Assembly: GCF_002847505.1 (NCBI RefSeq) | Contig: NZ_MXAV01000040.1 | Location: 1 to 64,000, forward strand | DNA length: 64,000 nt | Direction of reading: 5' to 3' | From: Acidithiobacillus marinus | GTDB taxonomy: Bacteria; Pseudomonadota; Gammaproteobacteria; Acidithiobacillales; Acidithiobacillaceae | In this document: positions 1-9,256 of the stretch, one piece after another | Numbering within the stretch: the first letter of the stretch is position 1 | Layout: each line of letters opens with the position of its first letter | Program-made: the position numbers and the translations under genes | The notes under the pieces: generated by a model | Database searches by the model: none | The model's input: the letters and a program-made list of their open reading frames with translations, nothing else | Told to the model about the DNA's origin: nothing

Positions 1-433
1 GGGCTTCTGGCACATAGTGGTCAATCACCCGCCACAGGAGCGTGTCGGTCTCGCCGACTAGGCGGGCTACGGTCAATACCGGCATCTCCCGCACCAGGGT
101 CATGATCAGCGCTTCGAAGAGCAGGGTGAAATGCGAGCCTTCCCGTGCCCAGGGAACAGATATCTGATGCACTCCATGCTCCTGGCACTTCACACGAGGT
201 ACGCGGGCATGGAGATAGGCTTCATGCTGGAAGAAATCCATGTGCCGCCAAGTATGGTCACGGGTATCATGTACCGGACACTCCTCACCACAGACGGAGC
301 AAGCAAAGCGACTACCCTTGGGAAAGTTGATGTGCAGATCCAGGCGTTTCTCCTCCACCGTGAAAGTCACATGATCCACCAACCACGGCGGAACCAATCC
401 TAACGCGAGAGAAAACAGCTCTTCAGGGACCAT
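1..433 (-). CDS. ISL3-family transposase, N-terminal part (cut by window edge)
   Basis: Reading the minus strand from the ATG at 433 gives 144 open codons that run off the left edge. The translation has the N-terminal zinc-finger layout of ISL3/IS1167 transposases: a CxxC near residues 45-48, then CPVHD, a 'WRHMDFF' segment, 'VPRVKCQEHG' and 'VPWAREGSHFT'. The DDE catalytic core would lie outside the window. It sits just inside the IS end at about 506 and points away from the truncated GGDEF gene. The family assignment is firm; whether the element is intact cannot be judged here. Confidence 0.88.
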   Translation of the reverse strand, partial: MVPEELFSLALGLVPPWLVDHVTFTVEEKRLDLHINFPKGSRFACSVCGEECPVHDTRDHTWRHMDFFQHEAYLHARVPRVKCQEHGVHQISVPWAREGSHFTLLFEALIMTLVREMPVLTVARLVGETDTLLWRVIDHYVPEA

Positions 434-506
434 CAGCTAACTCCAATTCAGGGCACGACCGCTCCACAGCATTCTACCCCCTACCCACTCAATCTGACGA
501 AGAGCC
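1..506 (-). mobile_element. ISL3-family insertion sequence, one end
   Basis: The transposase N-terminus is followed outward by about 70 bases and then a terminal sequence at 491-506, which read inward is GGCTCTTCGTCAGATT. This matches the GGCTCTT-type inverted repeat known for ISL3 elements. Beyond 506 the sequence changes to protein-coding sequence of a GGDEF gene, so 506/507 is the inferred junction. ISL3 elements usually duplicate 8 bp of target, so 507-514 (TGATTGAG) is the expected duplication; the other copy lies outside the window. Confidence 0.75.
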
Positions 507-583
507 TGATTGAGAGCTCCAAGATTTTACTGGATTCCGATGGTGTTGATGGATCTGTATCCAGAACACTCAATAGCGGCAAT

Positions 584-2407
584 GTGCAATGTCAGTCTTT
601 ATCGATGGATACTTCCTATCGGGGTTGGTCAATTGCAGATGACAGCGTTTTTCATACCAGTCTCAGCGTACCTTATCGCAGTCTGGATGGGGCCAAGGGC
701 GTCATTGTTTTTTTTCTACCCAAACATGCGGAATTCGTTTCTCCCAATCATGCCTTGTGGTCGCGCCTTGCGGATGATTTTGCGGTTTATATGGAACGAC
801 GTAAAAATGCCGTCGATGTGAGTCGTATATCGAGTTATCAGTTAGCTGTAGTCGATTTGCTCAAAGATGTTTTGGAAGTGAAGGACATTTCGGCAGCACG
901 TAATCTGGTGCTAACGATTTTAACGACGCGGGCTGAGTCTTGTTGTGCCTGGATTACTGCTGTTGGGCAACAAGAAAACAGCTTGACGCGATCGTTATTG
1001 GCGGCACGAGGGAACATGCCGGATGCCACCCTTCGCCATTGGTTGGAAAATACACCTGTGGGTCAGCGGTGGTTGGATGAGACCATCCAGCGGATGTCTG
1101 CAAGAGGGCACGCCTTTATTGATTCAGTCAGAAGCCACTCGCGTCTGGAAGCTTGGTGTGACACCCAAGCAGACATGAAAAAAATTGCAGTGATAGGCGC
1201 ATGGCCATTATGGAATGAAGCGGGTCTGCAAGCGGTTTTGTTTGTCGGTAGTCATGACCCCGACTATTTCAGTACGCATATGCAGGTTTTTCTGCATCAG
1301 CTCGCAGAAATCCTGCATATGGCTGAACAGCAACTCCTTAATAAATCCGAGATTATCCGCCGTACCCGTTTGTATCAGGCGCTCTTGGATGAAGCCGATG
1401 CCGTGCTGAAAATGCAGTCAGAGCAGCCCTTGATTGAGGAGATCTGCAGAAGGTTAGTAGACAGCACGCTTTTTGAAGCGGCCTGGTTAGTACGCCCGGA
1501 CAAAAATGATTGTTTGATGACGCTGGCTGTTGTTTCGTCTATACCCCGAGCCAATAACCAGCAATCTGATGAGCTGACTACAGAATCAGCACAGAATCTA
1601 CTGTGGCATGTCTGGAAAACGGGTCAGGGAGTTTTCCCTTCTCCACCCCTACGGATCAAAGATGCATCCACTTTCAATTTTCCCATGGCTGTCTTGCCGG
1701 TGCTGCGTGGGTCGAGAATATGGGGAATATTGGCAGTCAGATGTCCCAGGGTGGAATACTTCAGTGCGGATGTGAACACACTCTTGCAACGGATTGTTTC
1801 TTTGTTAGGTCGTGGGCTGGATGAAATGGACCTCAAGAAACAATTGGCCAATGAACAGCATCGGCAAAGTTGGTTGGCCAGTCATGATGCACTCACAGGA
1901 TTGAATAATCGTCGTGGACTTGACGCTTTTTTTGCCCATGCGGTGTTACGTGCTCAACGAAATAAGATGTTGCTAGCGGTGATGATTATTGATCTGGATG
2001 ATTTCAAACCGGTCAATGATACTTATGGACATGAAGCGGGTGATCTACTGTTAGTGAAACTGGCCGAAGCACTGCAGGCAGCTGTTCGGAGTACGGATTT
2101 TCTGGTGCGTCTGGGAGGAGACGAGTTCGTCCTGTTGCTAGAGGGGTTACATAATACAGAGGATCTGCAACCGATTCTGGCCAGCATTCGCAGGGCAGTA
2201 GAAATGCCTGTATCGCTGGATGGAGGCATTGCGGTCTCCGTCGGCTGCAGTGCCGGACTCACCCTGTATCCTGAAGATGCCTCTCCTCCGGACCGGCTGT
2301 TGCGTCACGCTGATGAAGCCCTGTATGTTGCCAAACGCAGCAAACAGGAGCGCAGCCATTACTGGGTCAATTATCTGGATTTACCTGCCGCCGAAACAGA
2401 TAACTAA
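584..2407 (+). CDS. GGDEF diguanylate cyclase with GAF-like region, 5'-truncated by IS
   Basis: Would make cyclic di-GMP from two GTP. The C-terminal ~170 residues form a GGDEF domain: 'DLDDFKPVNDTYGH', an RSTD inhibitory I-site at about residues 502-505 and GGDEF at 511-515, with exact I-site spacing. Residues ~250-410 look like a GAF sensor domain. The GTG at 584 is only the first in-frame start after the break: the same frame stays open and protein-like upstream through 507, straight into the ISL3 end, so the natural N-terminus is missing. The catalytic part is complete, but expression would need an IS-derived or internal start. Probably a pseudogene, or a remnant expressed from the IS. 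Confidence 0.85.
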   Translation: MQCQSLSMDTSYRGWSIADDSVFHTSLSVPYRSLDGAKGVIVFFLPKHAEFVSPNHALWSRLADDFAVYMERRKNAVDVSRISSYQLAVVDLLKDVLEVKDISAARNLVLTILTTRAESCCAWITAVGQQENSLTRSLLAARGNMPDATLRHWLENTPVGQRWLDETIQRMSARGHAFIDSVRSHSRLEAWCDTQADMKKIAVIGAWPLWNEAGLQAVLFVGSHDPDYFSTHMQVFLHQLAEILHMAEQQLLNKSEIIRRTRLYQALLDEADAVLKMQSEQPLIEEICRRLVDSTLFEAAWLVRPDKNDCLMTLAVVSSIPRANNQQSDELTTESAQNLLWHVWKTGQGVFPSPPLRIKDASTFNFPMAVLPVLRGSRIWGILAVRCPRVEYFSADVNTLLQRIVSLLGRGLDEMDLKKQLANEQHRQSWLASHDALTGLNNRRGLDAFFAHAVLRAQRNKMLLAVMIIDLDDFKPVNDTYGHEAGDLLLVKLAEALQAAVRSTDFLVRLGGDEFVLLLEGLHNTEDLQPILASIRRAVEMPVSLDGGIAVSVGCSAGLTLYPEDASPPDRLLRHADEALYVAKRSKQERSHYWVNYLDLPAAETDN

Positions 2408-2411
2408 AGTT

Positions 2412-2431
2412 GACTCCCCCAAGCGGGAGTC
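2412..2431. terminator. Possible shared terminator hairpin
   Basis: A perfect 7-bp stem GACTCCC (2412-2418) / GGGAGTC (2425-2431) with a 6-nt loop lies between the convergent GGDEF gene (stop 2407) and the minus-strand gene ending at 2448. The following T-tract is weak on both strands, so termination strength is uncertain. Confidence 0.45.
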
Positions 2432-2447
2432 TTCAGGAGATGGCATT

Positions 2448-2780
2448 TTACTGTCGTTGTCGGATCAGTTCCTGATCAAAAGCGTTATCCAGCTCCTGGG
2501 AGAGTTTGAGGACCTTGCGGAACATGACCGGATCGGCGTCATCGGCCTGGGCGCGCAGACGTAGGCGCGCCAGTCCGTCAAAGCTGTGGGCCCGGTCAAC
2601 GGGATCATTCACCGACTGGCACTGGTTGCCCTGATAAATTGCGTTCAGTATCTCTGCTGTCAGGGGATCATCCAGGGTATTGCCCCGGGCGGCTTCCAAG
2701 GCGGCGGCAGGACTGGATTCGTTTAGAAATGGATAGCCCAGGTGCTGGTTGAGAAATATTACCAATTCTTCATAAGTCAT
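2448..2780 (-). CDS. Conserved hypothetical protein, 110 aa
   Basis: A small acidic, soluble, mostly helical-looking protein beginning 'MTYEELVIFLNQHLGYPFL'. No catalytic motif, signal peptide or membrane segment is visible and I do not recognise a family. I chose the ATG at 2780 because GGAG at 2787-2790 is six bases upstream of it; an ATG one codon earlier and a TTG at 2792 are alternatives. It ends convergently with the GGDEF gene and lies downstream of the GST-fold gene on the same strand. Confidence 0.6.
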   Translation of the reverse strand: MTYEELVIFLNQHLGYPFLNESSPAAALEAARGNTLDDPLTAEILNAIYQGNQCQSVNDPVDRAHSFDGLARLRLRAQADDADPVMFRKVLKLSQELDNAFDQELIRQRQ

Positions 2781-2810
2781 CATGCACTCCAAAAGTCATA
2801 GGGACAAATA

Positions 2811-3503
2811 TTACAGCGACTGGCTCATGCCGTCGTTCAGCGAAAGCTGGCAGGCGTCGCTGACACGTTGAAAATAATATTGCAGATCCAGAGGAATGGT
2901 CACGCCATCCAGCAAGCGGAGCAAATGCAGATCTGCGGTCAGGACAATGTCTATTAAAGACAGCTGACCCGTATAAAAACGCTGACGGGCGAGAATTCTG
3001 CCCAATTCGCGCAAGCGCCCCCGGCTTTCAAGTTGTTGATAGGCTCCGTAACGATCATTGGCCAGGGCCTCCACAGACTGCTGGAAGCGGCGTTCGCACT
3101 CGTTGCGGTAGAATGCCATATCTTCTTCTTGATGACAGATTTCATCATAGGCCGGCAGAACCGGAGCGATCAATCTTTCCAGGAGCGGTGTCAGACTGCT
3201 CCGCCACTGGCAGAATGCCGTCCACTCGGCTTCGCCAATCGGGGCATGCAAGGGCAGCGTTTCCGGATAACGCTGATCCAGCGCGGCCAGTTCGGGCAGC
3301 GTGCCTTGTTGCTTGCATCCGTCGGTGTGAATCAATACAGGGAGGTCGCCATAACCGAGATCAAAAGCCGTTTCCTGATCCCGTAATGCACAGGGATGGT
3401 CCTGCCACTGCAAATTTTTGGCGCTCAGCACCATGCGCAGCATCTGCCCGGAGGCGGAAGACCAGCGGTGATACAGGTGCAGGTTGTTAGCTGAATCGAT
3501 CAT
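2811..3503 (-). CDS. Glutathione S-transferase-fold protein
   Basis: A 230-residue protein of GST architecture. The N-terminal ~85 residues fit a thioredoxin-like glutaredoxin fold, including 'GYGDLPVLIHTDGCKQQG' at the usual cis-Pro/glutathione-binding place. The C-terminal ~140 residues are all-helical, with 'LSLIDIVLTADLHLLRLL' resembling the conserved N-capping region of GST C-domains. The catalytic residue and substrate cannot be assigned. Its ATG overlaps the stop of the upstream EVE-domain gene by 4 nt (3500-3503), so the two are probably translationally coupled. Confidence 0.72.
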   Translation of the reverse strand: MIDSANNLHLYHRWSSASGQMLRMVLSAKNLQWQDHPCALRDQETAFDLGYGDLPVLIHTDGCKQQGTLPELAALDQRYPETLPLHAPIGEAEWTAFCQWRSSLTPLLERLIAPVLPAYDEICHQEEDMAFYRNECERRFQQSVEALANDRYGAYQQLESRGRLRELGRILARQRFYTGQLSLIDIVLTADLHLLRLLDGVTIPLDLQYYFQRVSDACQLSLNDGMSQSL

Positions 3504-3967
3504 GATGCTTCAGTATGCTCAGCAAGCTGCAGCACATGCTGCCATTGGCTTTCTGTGATGGGCAGGATCGATAGGCGATTCCCTTTGCGGACTAGAGGGC
3601 TCTCTGCAAATTCTGGCATATGGCGCAGGCTTTCGAGGGAAATACACTGTGCGAAACTGCAACGATAGGCGACATCCACGAGATCCCAGCGCGGCTTTTC
3701 GAGACTGGAACCGGGATCGTAATAATGACTTTGCGGATCAAACTGGGTGGGATCCGGGCGGGCCGTACTGGCCACTGTGGCCGCCCCGACAATCCCCGGC
3801 ACAGCAACCCGGGAGTGATAAATGAAAACCCCATCGCCTACGGCCATGCTGCGAATGAAATTGCGTGCCTGGTAATTGCGGATACCATCCCAGGGTTCCT
3901 GACCTCGCGCTTGCAGGTCTTCCAGAGAAAAAGCCTCGGGTTCAGTTTTCATCAACCAGTAAGCCAT
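3500..3967 (-). CDS. EVE domain-containing protein
   Basis: A 155-residue single-domain EVE (former DUF55, THYN1-like) protein. The family signature opens the protein: 'MAYWLMKTEPEAFSLEDL', then 'WDGIRNYQARNFIRSM' and 'GDGVFIYHS'. These build the PUA-like pocket that in relatives binds modified bases in DNA or RNA. Length is typical. Whether this one reads a DNA modification or acts in RNA metabolism is not shown by sequence. It is followed by the GST-fold gene (4-nt overlap) and preceded, 4 bases away, by cyaY. Confidence 0.88.
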   Translation of the reverse strand: MAYWLMKTEPEAFSLEDLQARGQEPWDGIRNYQARNFIRSMAVGDGVFIYHSRVAVPGIVGAATVASTARPDPTQFDPQSHYYDPGSSLEKPRWDLVDVAYRCSFAQCISLESLRHMPEFAESPLVRKGNRLSILPITESQWQHVLQLAEHTEAS

Positions 3968-3971
3968 GACT

Positions 3972-4286
3972 TCAGTCCAGATTGACCGGTTCAGGCAAAC
4001 GCCGGCTGAGCAGTCGCCCCAGCGCCGCTGTCAGAGTTTCCCCACTCTGGCTGTCCACCCATTGATCTTCCTGCGCAGAAAAACGCGCAGGGCCATCACT
4101 GCAAGCCAGCCAGATTTGCTGGACGGCTTCCTGACGGTTGATGATGATCTGGCTATCATCGGGCAGCAGCAGGGTCAGGACGCTGTCCACCAGATCACAT
4201 TCCACATCAGGCGCCCGCTCTTCAATGCGGGTCAGCAGGTCGGTCAGGGTATTTTCGACAGCAACGGCAAAGCTTTTTTCATTCAT
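3972..4286 (-). CDS. cyaY: Frataxin-like iron-binding protein CyaY
   Basis: 104 residues, the normal CyaY length. Frataxin features are the acidic N-terminal helix ('VENTLTDLLTRIEERAPDVECDLVDSV' spans it), the beta strand 'SQIIINRQEAVQQIWLA', and the ending 'LTAALGRLLSRRL'. CyaY binds iron and modulates IscS in Fe-S cluster assembly, so it connects functionally to the isc operon at 55-60 kb. The ATG at 4286 has upstream GAGGG and GGA; an in-frame start five codons earlier has weaker support. It appears to lead a short operon with the EVE and GST genes. Confidence 0.9.
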   Translation of the reverse strand: MNEKSFAVAVENTLTDLLTRIEERAPDVECDLVDSVLTLLLPDDSQIIINRQEAVQQIWLACSDGPARFSAQEDQWVDSQSGETLTAALGRLLSRRLPEPVNLD

Positions 4287-4370
4287 TCCGGATTCCCTCA
4301 AATTTTCCCTATGATGGGGCCGGACCCGCTGCAGGGCAAGTTTTCACAACGGGCTGTTGCGGTTCATCCT

Positions 4371-6179
4371 TCAGGACTGCGCATCATGGCTCTGTAATAT
4401 GGCGAGGAATGAGTCTCCATAAGCCGCCAGTTTGCGTTCACCCACTCCAGGGATATGGGCCAGGCCGGCCAGACTGCGGGGCCGTTGCCGGAGCATCTCC
4501 ATGAGCGTGGCGTCATGAAAAATCACATAGGGAGGTACGCCCTGGGCTTGTGCCAGCTCACGACGATGCTGGCGTAAGGCTTCCCAAAGCGCCTGGTCGG
4601 CGGGCTGAATTTCCTGGTTTTTTTCCTTTTTGCGGGAAGGGCTGTTTTCATGCTGGCGCAGGGTAAGCGTTTCCTCGCCGCGCAATACAGCGCGACTCAG
4701 TGGACTGAGGCGCAGACCTCCATGCCCTTCACTGTCCACTTCTACCAGACCCCGAAGCAGCAGATGCCGGAACAATGCCCGCCAGGCATTAGCGGACAAA
4801 TCCTTGCCAAGACCAAATACGGCAAGACGATGATGCCCCCATTGCTGGATGCGGGGATCATCCCTGGCCAGCAATACATCCACCAGGTATTGCACCCCAA
4901 AGCGCTGACCGGTGCGATAAACGGTGGATAACGCTTTTTGGGCGGCGATAGTCGCATCCCAGGTAGCGGGGGGGGTCAGGCAGTTATCACAGTTACCACA
5001 AGGAATGGCCAGCGTCTCACCAAAATAGTCGAGTAAGGTCTGGCGTCGGCAGGTAATGGTTTCACACAGCGCAAGCATGGCATCCAGTTTGTGTCCCTCC
5101 ATTTGTTTGCGTTGCTGATCGGCTTCCGATTGTTGAATCATCTGCCGCAGCTGCACCACATCCTGGAGACCGTAATGCATCCAGGCTTCAGCGGGCAAAC
5201 CATCACGCCCGGCACGGCCGGTTTCCTGGTAATAGGCCTCGATGCTTTTGGGCAGGTTCAGATGCGCCACAAAGCGGACATTGGGTTTGTCGATGCCCAT
5301 ACCGAAGGCAATGGTGGCGACAATAATGACCCCCTCATCGCGCTGAAAGCGTTGTTGATGACGGCGGCGCTCCTCGGCGCCCAGGCCGGCATGATAGGGT
5401 AGGGCGTCCAGGTGTTCGTCCTGCAACCAGGCCGCGATTTCTTCGACACGTTTGCGCGAGAGGCAATAGACAATGCCCGCTTCGCCATCATGGCGATCGC
5501 GGATGAAGCGCAGCAGGGCCTGGCGTGCGCCCTGGCTGCCGCTGTGAATGTGGTAGCGGATATTGGGGCGATCAAAAGATCGGCTGAATATGCGCGCCCG
5601 CTGCAAGGCCAGGCGCTCGATGATTTCCACCCGGGTTTTCGGATCAGCTGTTGCAGTCAGGGCGATGCGCGGAATGGTCGGAAAGCGTTCGTGGAGGAGT
5701 TTCAGTTGCAGATATTCCGGGCGGAAATCATGGCCCCACTGAGATACGCAATGGGCTTCATCAATGGCAAACAGATTGATAGAGCATTGCTGCAAAAGAC
5801 GCAGGGTGCGCTCTTGCAGCAGCCGTTCCGGGGCAATATAGAGCAAATCCAGTTGTCCCTGGCGCAGCGCCTCTTCAGTAGCACGTATATCTTCAGCAGA
5901 AACGCTGGAATTCAGCGCAGCTGCCGCCACTCCCGCCTGGCGCAGTGCATTTACCTGGTCTTCCATCAAGGCAATCAGTGGCGATACCACCACTCCCGCA
6001 CCGGGCTTCGCCATGGCGGGGATCTGAAAACATAAAGATTTCCCGCCACCGGTGGGCATCAGGACCAGTGCGTCCTGCGCCTGCATGAGTGTCTCAATCA
6101 CTTCCTGCTGGGGCGGGCGAAACTGCTCGTAGCCAAAAGTGTGGCGGAGAATATCGAGGGGAGAGCGGGCGGCTTGCAT
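4371..6179 (-). CDS. recQ: ATP-dependent DNA helicase RecQ
   Basis: A 602-residue superfamily-2 3'-5' helicase acting in RecF-type recombination and fork repair. Visible: Walker A 'LMPTGGGKS', motif II DEAH in '[17 protein letters not shown]', the motif VI region '[10 protein letters not shown]', the zinc-binding cysteines in 'CETITCRRQ...CGNCDNC', a winged helix, and a C-terminal HRDC domain ending '[17 protein letters not shown]'. Length matches E. coli RecQ (about 610). I prefer the ATG at 6179 to a TTG seven codons upstream. It stands between cyaY and apaH on the same strand. Confidence 0.95.
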   Translation of the reverse strand: MQAARSPLDILRHTFGYEQFRPPQQEVIETLMQAQDALVLMPTGGGKSLCFQIPAMAKPGAGVVVSPLIALMEDQVNALRQAGVAAAALNSSVSAEDIRATEEALRQGQLDLLYIAPERLLQERTLRLLQQCSINLFAIDEAHCVSQWGHDFRPEYLQLKLLHERFPTIPRIALTATADPKTRVEIIERLALQRARIFSRSFDRPNIRYHIHSGSQGARQALLRFIRDRHDGEAGIVYCLSRKRVEEIAAWLQDEHLDALPYHAGLGAEERRRHQQRFQRDEGVIIVATIAFGMGIDKPNVRFVAHLNLPKSIEAYYQETGRAGRDGLPAEAWMHYGLQDVVQLRQMIQQSEADQQRKQMEGHKLDAMLALCETITCRRQTLLDYFGETLAIPCGNCDNCLTPPATWDATIAAQKALSTVYRTGQRFGVQYLVDVLLARDDPRIQQWGHHRLAVFGLGKDLSANAWRALFRHLLLRGLVEVDSEGHGGLRLSPLSRAVLRGEETLTLRQHENSPSRKKEKNQEIQPADQALWEALRQHRRELAQAQGVPPYVIFHDATLMEMLRQRPRSLAGLAHIPGVGERKLAAYGDSFLAILQSHDAQS

Positions 6180-6248
6180 GTTGCCAGAGGATAGCCGCAA
6201 AAGCGGACAGGGCCAACTGTATCTCGTGGACTTATCGGCGGGAGGTCA

Positions 6249-7091
6249 TTATTCCTTGGTGCTGGGCTGGGCATATATGGGGCAGTCGATCTGATGAATT
6301 TCCGGAGTTTCCAGATCGATGCGGGCGGCACTCAGCTGGCGTCCCCAGACGCAGCCGCTATCCAGAGCCAGTAAACGTTCATGCACCAGCAAGCCTTGGG
6401 TAGCCCAGTGTCCGCAGATAATGGCACCTTCGTTCTGCCGTTCAAAAAACCAGGTATGCCAGGGTGCATAAGCCGAAGCACCCTCTTTGGGCAGGGTGCT
6501 GGGCCAGTTGAATTGCCCCTCGGCCGTCACATAGCGCGCGCGGGTGAACACGGCTACCCGAAAGCGCTGGGCATCGTCTTCATCGCGGCAATCTGCCCAG
6601 CGATTAGGCGCCGGTGCCGCCCACAGCATTTTCAAAAAGCGTTTCCATTGCCGCCCGCTTAAGGCGTTCTGCACCTCCTGGGCGTGGGCGGTGGCGGTGG
6701 CAATATCCCAATCGGGGTGAATGGCGGCATGGACCATAGTCCAGCCCAAGTCGCTGTCATGATGGAGCAGGGGCATCTGCCGTAACCAGTCCAGCCAGTC
6801 CCCGGCATTTTTATCGCCAAGCAAGTTGCCCAAGGTGTCACTTTTTTTGGTAGGAACGATGCCCCCCCAGCGGGAAAGCGCATATAAATCATGGTTTCCT
6901 AGCACTATTTGTAAGTGATCCTGCCACTGGAACAGTCTTTTAAGTAAAGATCGGCTGTCTGGCCCTCGATTGAGCAGGTCTCCAGCCAGCCACAAGCGAT
7001 CTTCTTTAACATTAAAGTCTAATTTTTCTAGTAAGCTATTGAAAGGCGTACAACAGCCCTGCAGATCACCCATGGCATAAATGGCGGCCAT
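6249..7091 (-). CDS. apaH: Bis(5'-nucleosyl)-tetraphosphatase, symmetrical (ApaH)
   Basis: Hydrolyses Ap4A to two ADP and can decap Np4-RNAs. The calcineurin-like metallophosphatase motifs are clear: 'MGDLQGC' near the N-terminus, 'LAGDLLNRGPDS', 'VLGNHD', and further on 'HAAIHPDWD' and 'CGHWATQG'. 280 residues is the usual length. The first motif has GDLQGC where many homologues have GDxHG, which is normal for ApaH. Its stop is 70 bases from recQ; the DsrE-like gene is 4 bases upstream, so the two are probably cotranscribed. Confidence 0.95.
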   Translation of the reverse strand: MAAIYAMGDLQGCCTPFNSLLEKLDFNVKEDRLWLAGDLLNRGPDSRSLLKRLFQWQDHLQIVLGNHDLYALSRWGGIVPTKKSDTLGNLLGDKNAGDWLDWLRQMPLLHHDSDLGWTMVHAAIHPDWDIATATAHAQEVQNALSGRQWKRFLKMLWAAPAPNRWADCRDEDDAQRFRVAVFTRARYVTAEGQFNWPSTLPKEGASAYAPWHTWFFERQNEGAIICGHWATQGLLVHERLLALDSGCVWGRQLSAARIDLETPEIHQIDCPIYAQPSTKE

Positions 7092-7095
7092 GATT

Positions 7096-7443
7096 TTAGA
7101 GAGGGATGACCTGATCGGACATTTTCATCTGGCGGATCAGGGTTTTCATGCTGGCTGCCTCAATGCTCGCATTGAGCAGGGATTTTTCTGTCTGATGCAG
7201 CCACTCCAGCCCCACGACAAAGATCCTGGCGCCCAGCTCTTGCAACTCATGTATAAGGTCCTGCTGAACTTTTTGTTTGGCACCGGCATGTTCATCCTGA
7301 AAGGCTAAAGAAATAGCTTCTTGAGACAGAAAAATGCTGATCTCAACTTCATCCGCCAAAGCCGAAGCGGCCATGCGCAGCCCGTGAAGGACAGGATTAC
7401 CCTTGGCTTCAGGGTCAGATTTAAGAAGAATAGTCCAGTGCAT
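7096..7443 (-). CDS. DsrE-family protein
   Basis: 115 residues if started at the ATG at 7443 (an ATG at 7461 and an earlier start at 7479 are in frame). It has the DsrE/F flavodoxin-like layout: 'WTILLKSDPEAKGNPVLHGLRMAASALAD' (an opening strand then helix), 'ISIFLSQEAI' and 'LGARIFVVGLEWL'. Members handle sulphur or act as small regulators. No conserved active-site cysteine of the DsrE persulphide carriers is visible, so a sulphur-transfer role is doubtful. It directly precedes apaH. Confidence 0.7.
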   Translation of the reverse strand: MHWTILLKSDPEAKGNPVLHGLRMAASALADEVEISIFLSQEAISLAFQDEHAGAKQKVQQDLIHELQELGARIFVVGLEWLHQTEKSLLNASIEAASMKTLIRQMKMSDQVIPL

Positions 7444-7620
7444 GTTGATGAGCTCTTTCATGTAATTTTGCCAAGACATTGTTTGTTTGATTTGTCCAGC
7501 AGCTTTAATGGTTACTTGCTAGATAATTATAGCATGATTTTCTATGGAGAAAGAATCGCTGCGAAAGTGAGTAGATTCGCCATTTTTCTGGAAGATTCTG
7601 TCTTCTTTGTTATTCGCCTT

Positions 7621-9141
7621 TCATTCAAATAGGGATAATTGCTGACTGGATGGCGGCGATCTCCGTGCCCTGGACTTCCGACTTCCGTGACGACCAAGAA
7701 TCTCGCGACTCTGGGCGCGGGCTTGTGGATCACCATAAGCCTGGCGTAAACGTTGACGGGCGACTCTGGCGGCTTTTTCATGATCGACAATGGGCAACGG
7801 ATAATCAACGCCGATACGACATTGATATACCTGTTGAATCATCTCAGGCATGCGCCAGGGCTCATGAATCCAATCATGAGGTACCTGTGCCAGTTCAGGA
7901 ATCCAACGACGAATGAATTGACCTGAAGGATCCTGTTCATAGGATTGTTTGACCGGATTATATATGCGAAAGGCATTGATACCGGTACTTCCTGACTGCA
8001 TCTGCATTTGGCTCCAGTGGATACCGGGTTCATAGTCAATAAAGAGGCGGGCCAAATGAAGTCCTGCCGCCTGCCAAGGCTGCCAAAGATGATAACAGGC
8101 AAAGGCTGCAAGCATGGCGCGCATGCGGAAATTGATCCAGCCAGTAGTGTGGAGCATGCGCATGCAGGCATCCACCAGCGGAAAACCGGTTTGTCCTTGG
8201 GACCAAGCAGAAAAGAGGATCGGGTCAATATGCTGCCTTTGATCTGCAAGCGCAGGATGCAGGTTGCGAAACTCCAGTTCCGGCTCGGATTCCAACTTTT
8301 GAATGAAGTGACTTTGCCAGGCAAGTCGGGCCTCGAACGCCCGGAGATTGCAAGCCCAACCCTTTGCTGCGGTAACTTCTCTATTTTTAAGGGCGTGGAA
8401 GACCTCCCGGACCGAGATTGTGCCATAAGCCAAATGCGGAGAAAGGCGAGAGCAGACCGACGCAGCGCTCAGGGGTGAAGACATGCCCCGGGCATAATTA
8501 GCAGCGCGTTGCTGCAAAAAATTCTCGAGCAGACGCATGGCCTCGCGACGTCCGCCCGCTTGGGCTTTTGCACACGCGTCTGGTCTGGTAATAAAAAGAG
8601 CCTGAACCTGCTCCTGCACCTGAGGCCAGGAATCAGAAGATAGCGGCGCGACGGTCAGATTGGCTGGCGGAGAAATCAACGCTGCTGAGGTAAACTTTTT
8701 CCAGGCTGTAGACCAGCCATTACGCGACTTCAGGCCACGAATGACTCCATTCTGTTGATATTCCCGCCAAGGGATTCCTTGTTTTTTAGTCCAGATACCG
8801 ACGGACCGATCCCGGGCATAGCTCCAAGCATTTCCTGTTTCTTGATGGGACCATAGACCCAATATGGCTGTTTGGCGGTGGATGGCTTCCAATACTGGGA
8901 TGATGTCCCCAACCCGCAGCACCAAGCCGCTGCCACTCCGTTCCTTGAGGGCTTGATCCAGTTCACCAAGGCTCTGCCATACGAAATGCCAATGCCGGGG
9001 TGCGGCATCTGCCTGACGCAAAGCCTCGGGTTCAACAACATAAAGGGGTAGAACCATACCCATGGCAGCAGCCTCGGCAAGGGGTTGATGGTCCGATAGA
9101 CGCAAATCACGTTTGAACCAGACGACATGGATTCCGTGCAT
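7621..9141 (-). CDS. phr: Deoxyribodipyrimidine photolyase / cryptochrome family
   Basis: 506 residues. The N-terminal alpha/beta antenna domain opens 'IHVVWFKRDLRLSDHQPL'; the C-terminal FAD domain contains 'SRLSPHLAYGTISVREV', 'TGFPLVDACMRMLHTTGWINFRMR' and 'RIYNPVKQSYEQDPSGQFIRRW'. It repairs UV cyclobutane dimers using blue light, although repair and signalling members cannot be separated by eye. The start at 9141 has GGAGG eight bases upstream. The C-terminus is a basic, Ser-rich tail ending in a QLSLF pentapeptide (7627-7641), identical to the bacterial sliding-clamp-binding consensus. Confidence 0.93.
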   Translation of the reverse strand: MHGIHVVWFKRDLRLSDHQPLAEAAAMGMVLPLYVVEPEALRQADAAPRHWHFVWQSLGELDQALKERSGSGLVLRVGDIIPVLEAIHRQTAILGLWSHQETGNAWSYARDRSVGIWTKKQGIPWREYQQNGVIRGLKSRNGWSTAWKKFTSAALISPPANLTVAPLSSDSWPQVQEQVQALFITRPDACAKAQAGGRREAMRLLENFLQQRAANYARGMSSPLSAASVCSRLSPHLAYGTISVREVFHALKNREVTAAKGWACNLRAFEARLAWQSHFIQKLESEPELEFRNLHPALADQRQHIDPILFSAWSQGQTGFPLVDACMRMLHTTGWINFRMRAMLAAFACYHLWQPWQAAGLHLARLFIDYEPGIHWSQMQMQSGSTGINAFRIYNPVKQSYEQDPSGQFIRRWIPELAQVPHDWIHEPWRMPEMIQQVYQCRIGVDYPLPIVDHEKAARVARQRLRQAYGDPQARAQSREILGRHGSRKSRARRSPPSSQQLSLFE

Positions 9142-9256
9142 GACAGAGACCTCCACTAGTCATGATGACAAGCTCCCTGCCATTGCGCAAGGCCAGGTGT
9201 TTTGGCATCGTGGCACTATTATGGATGTCCGTCAGCTGGCGAAAAATGAGGTCTGC

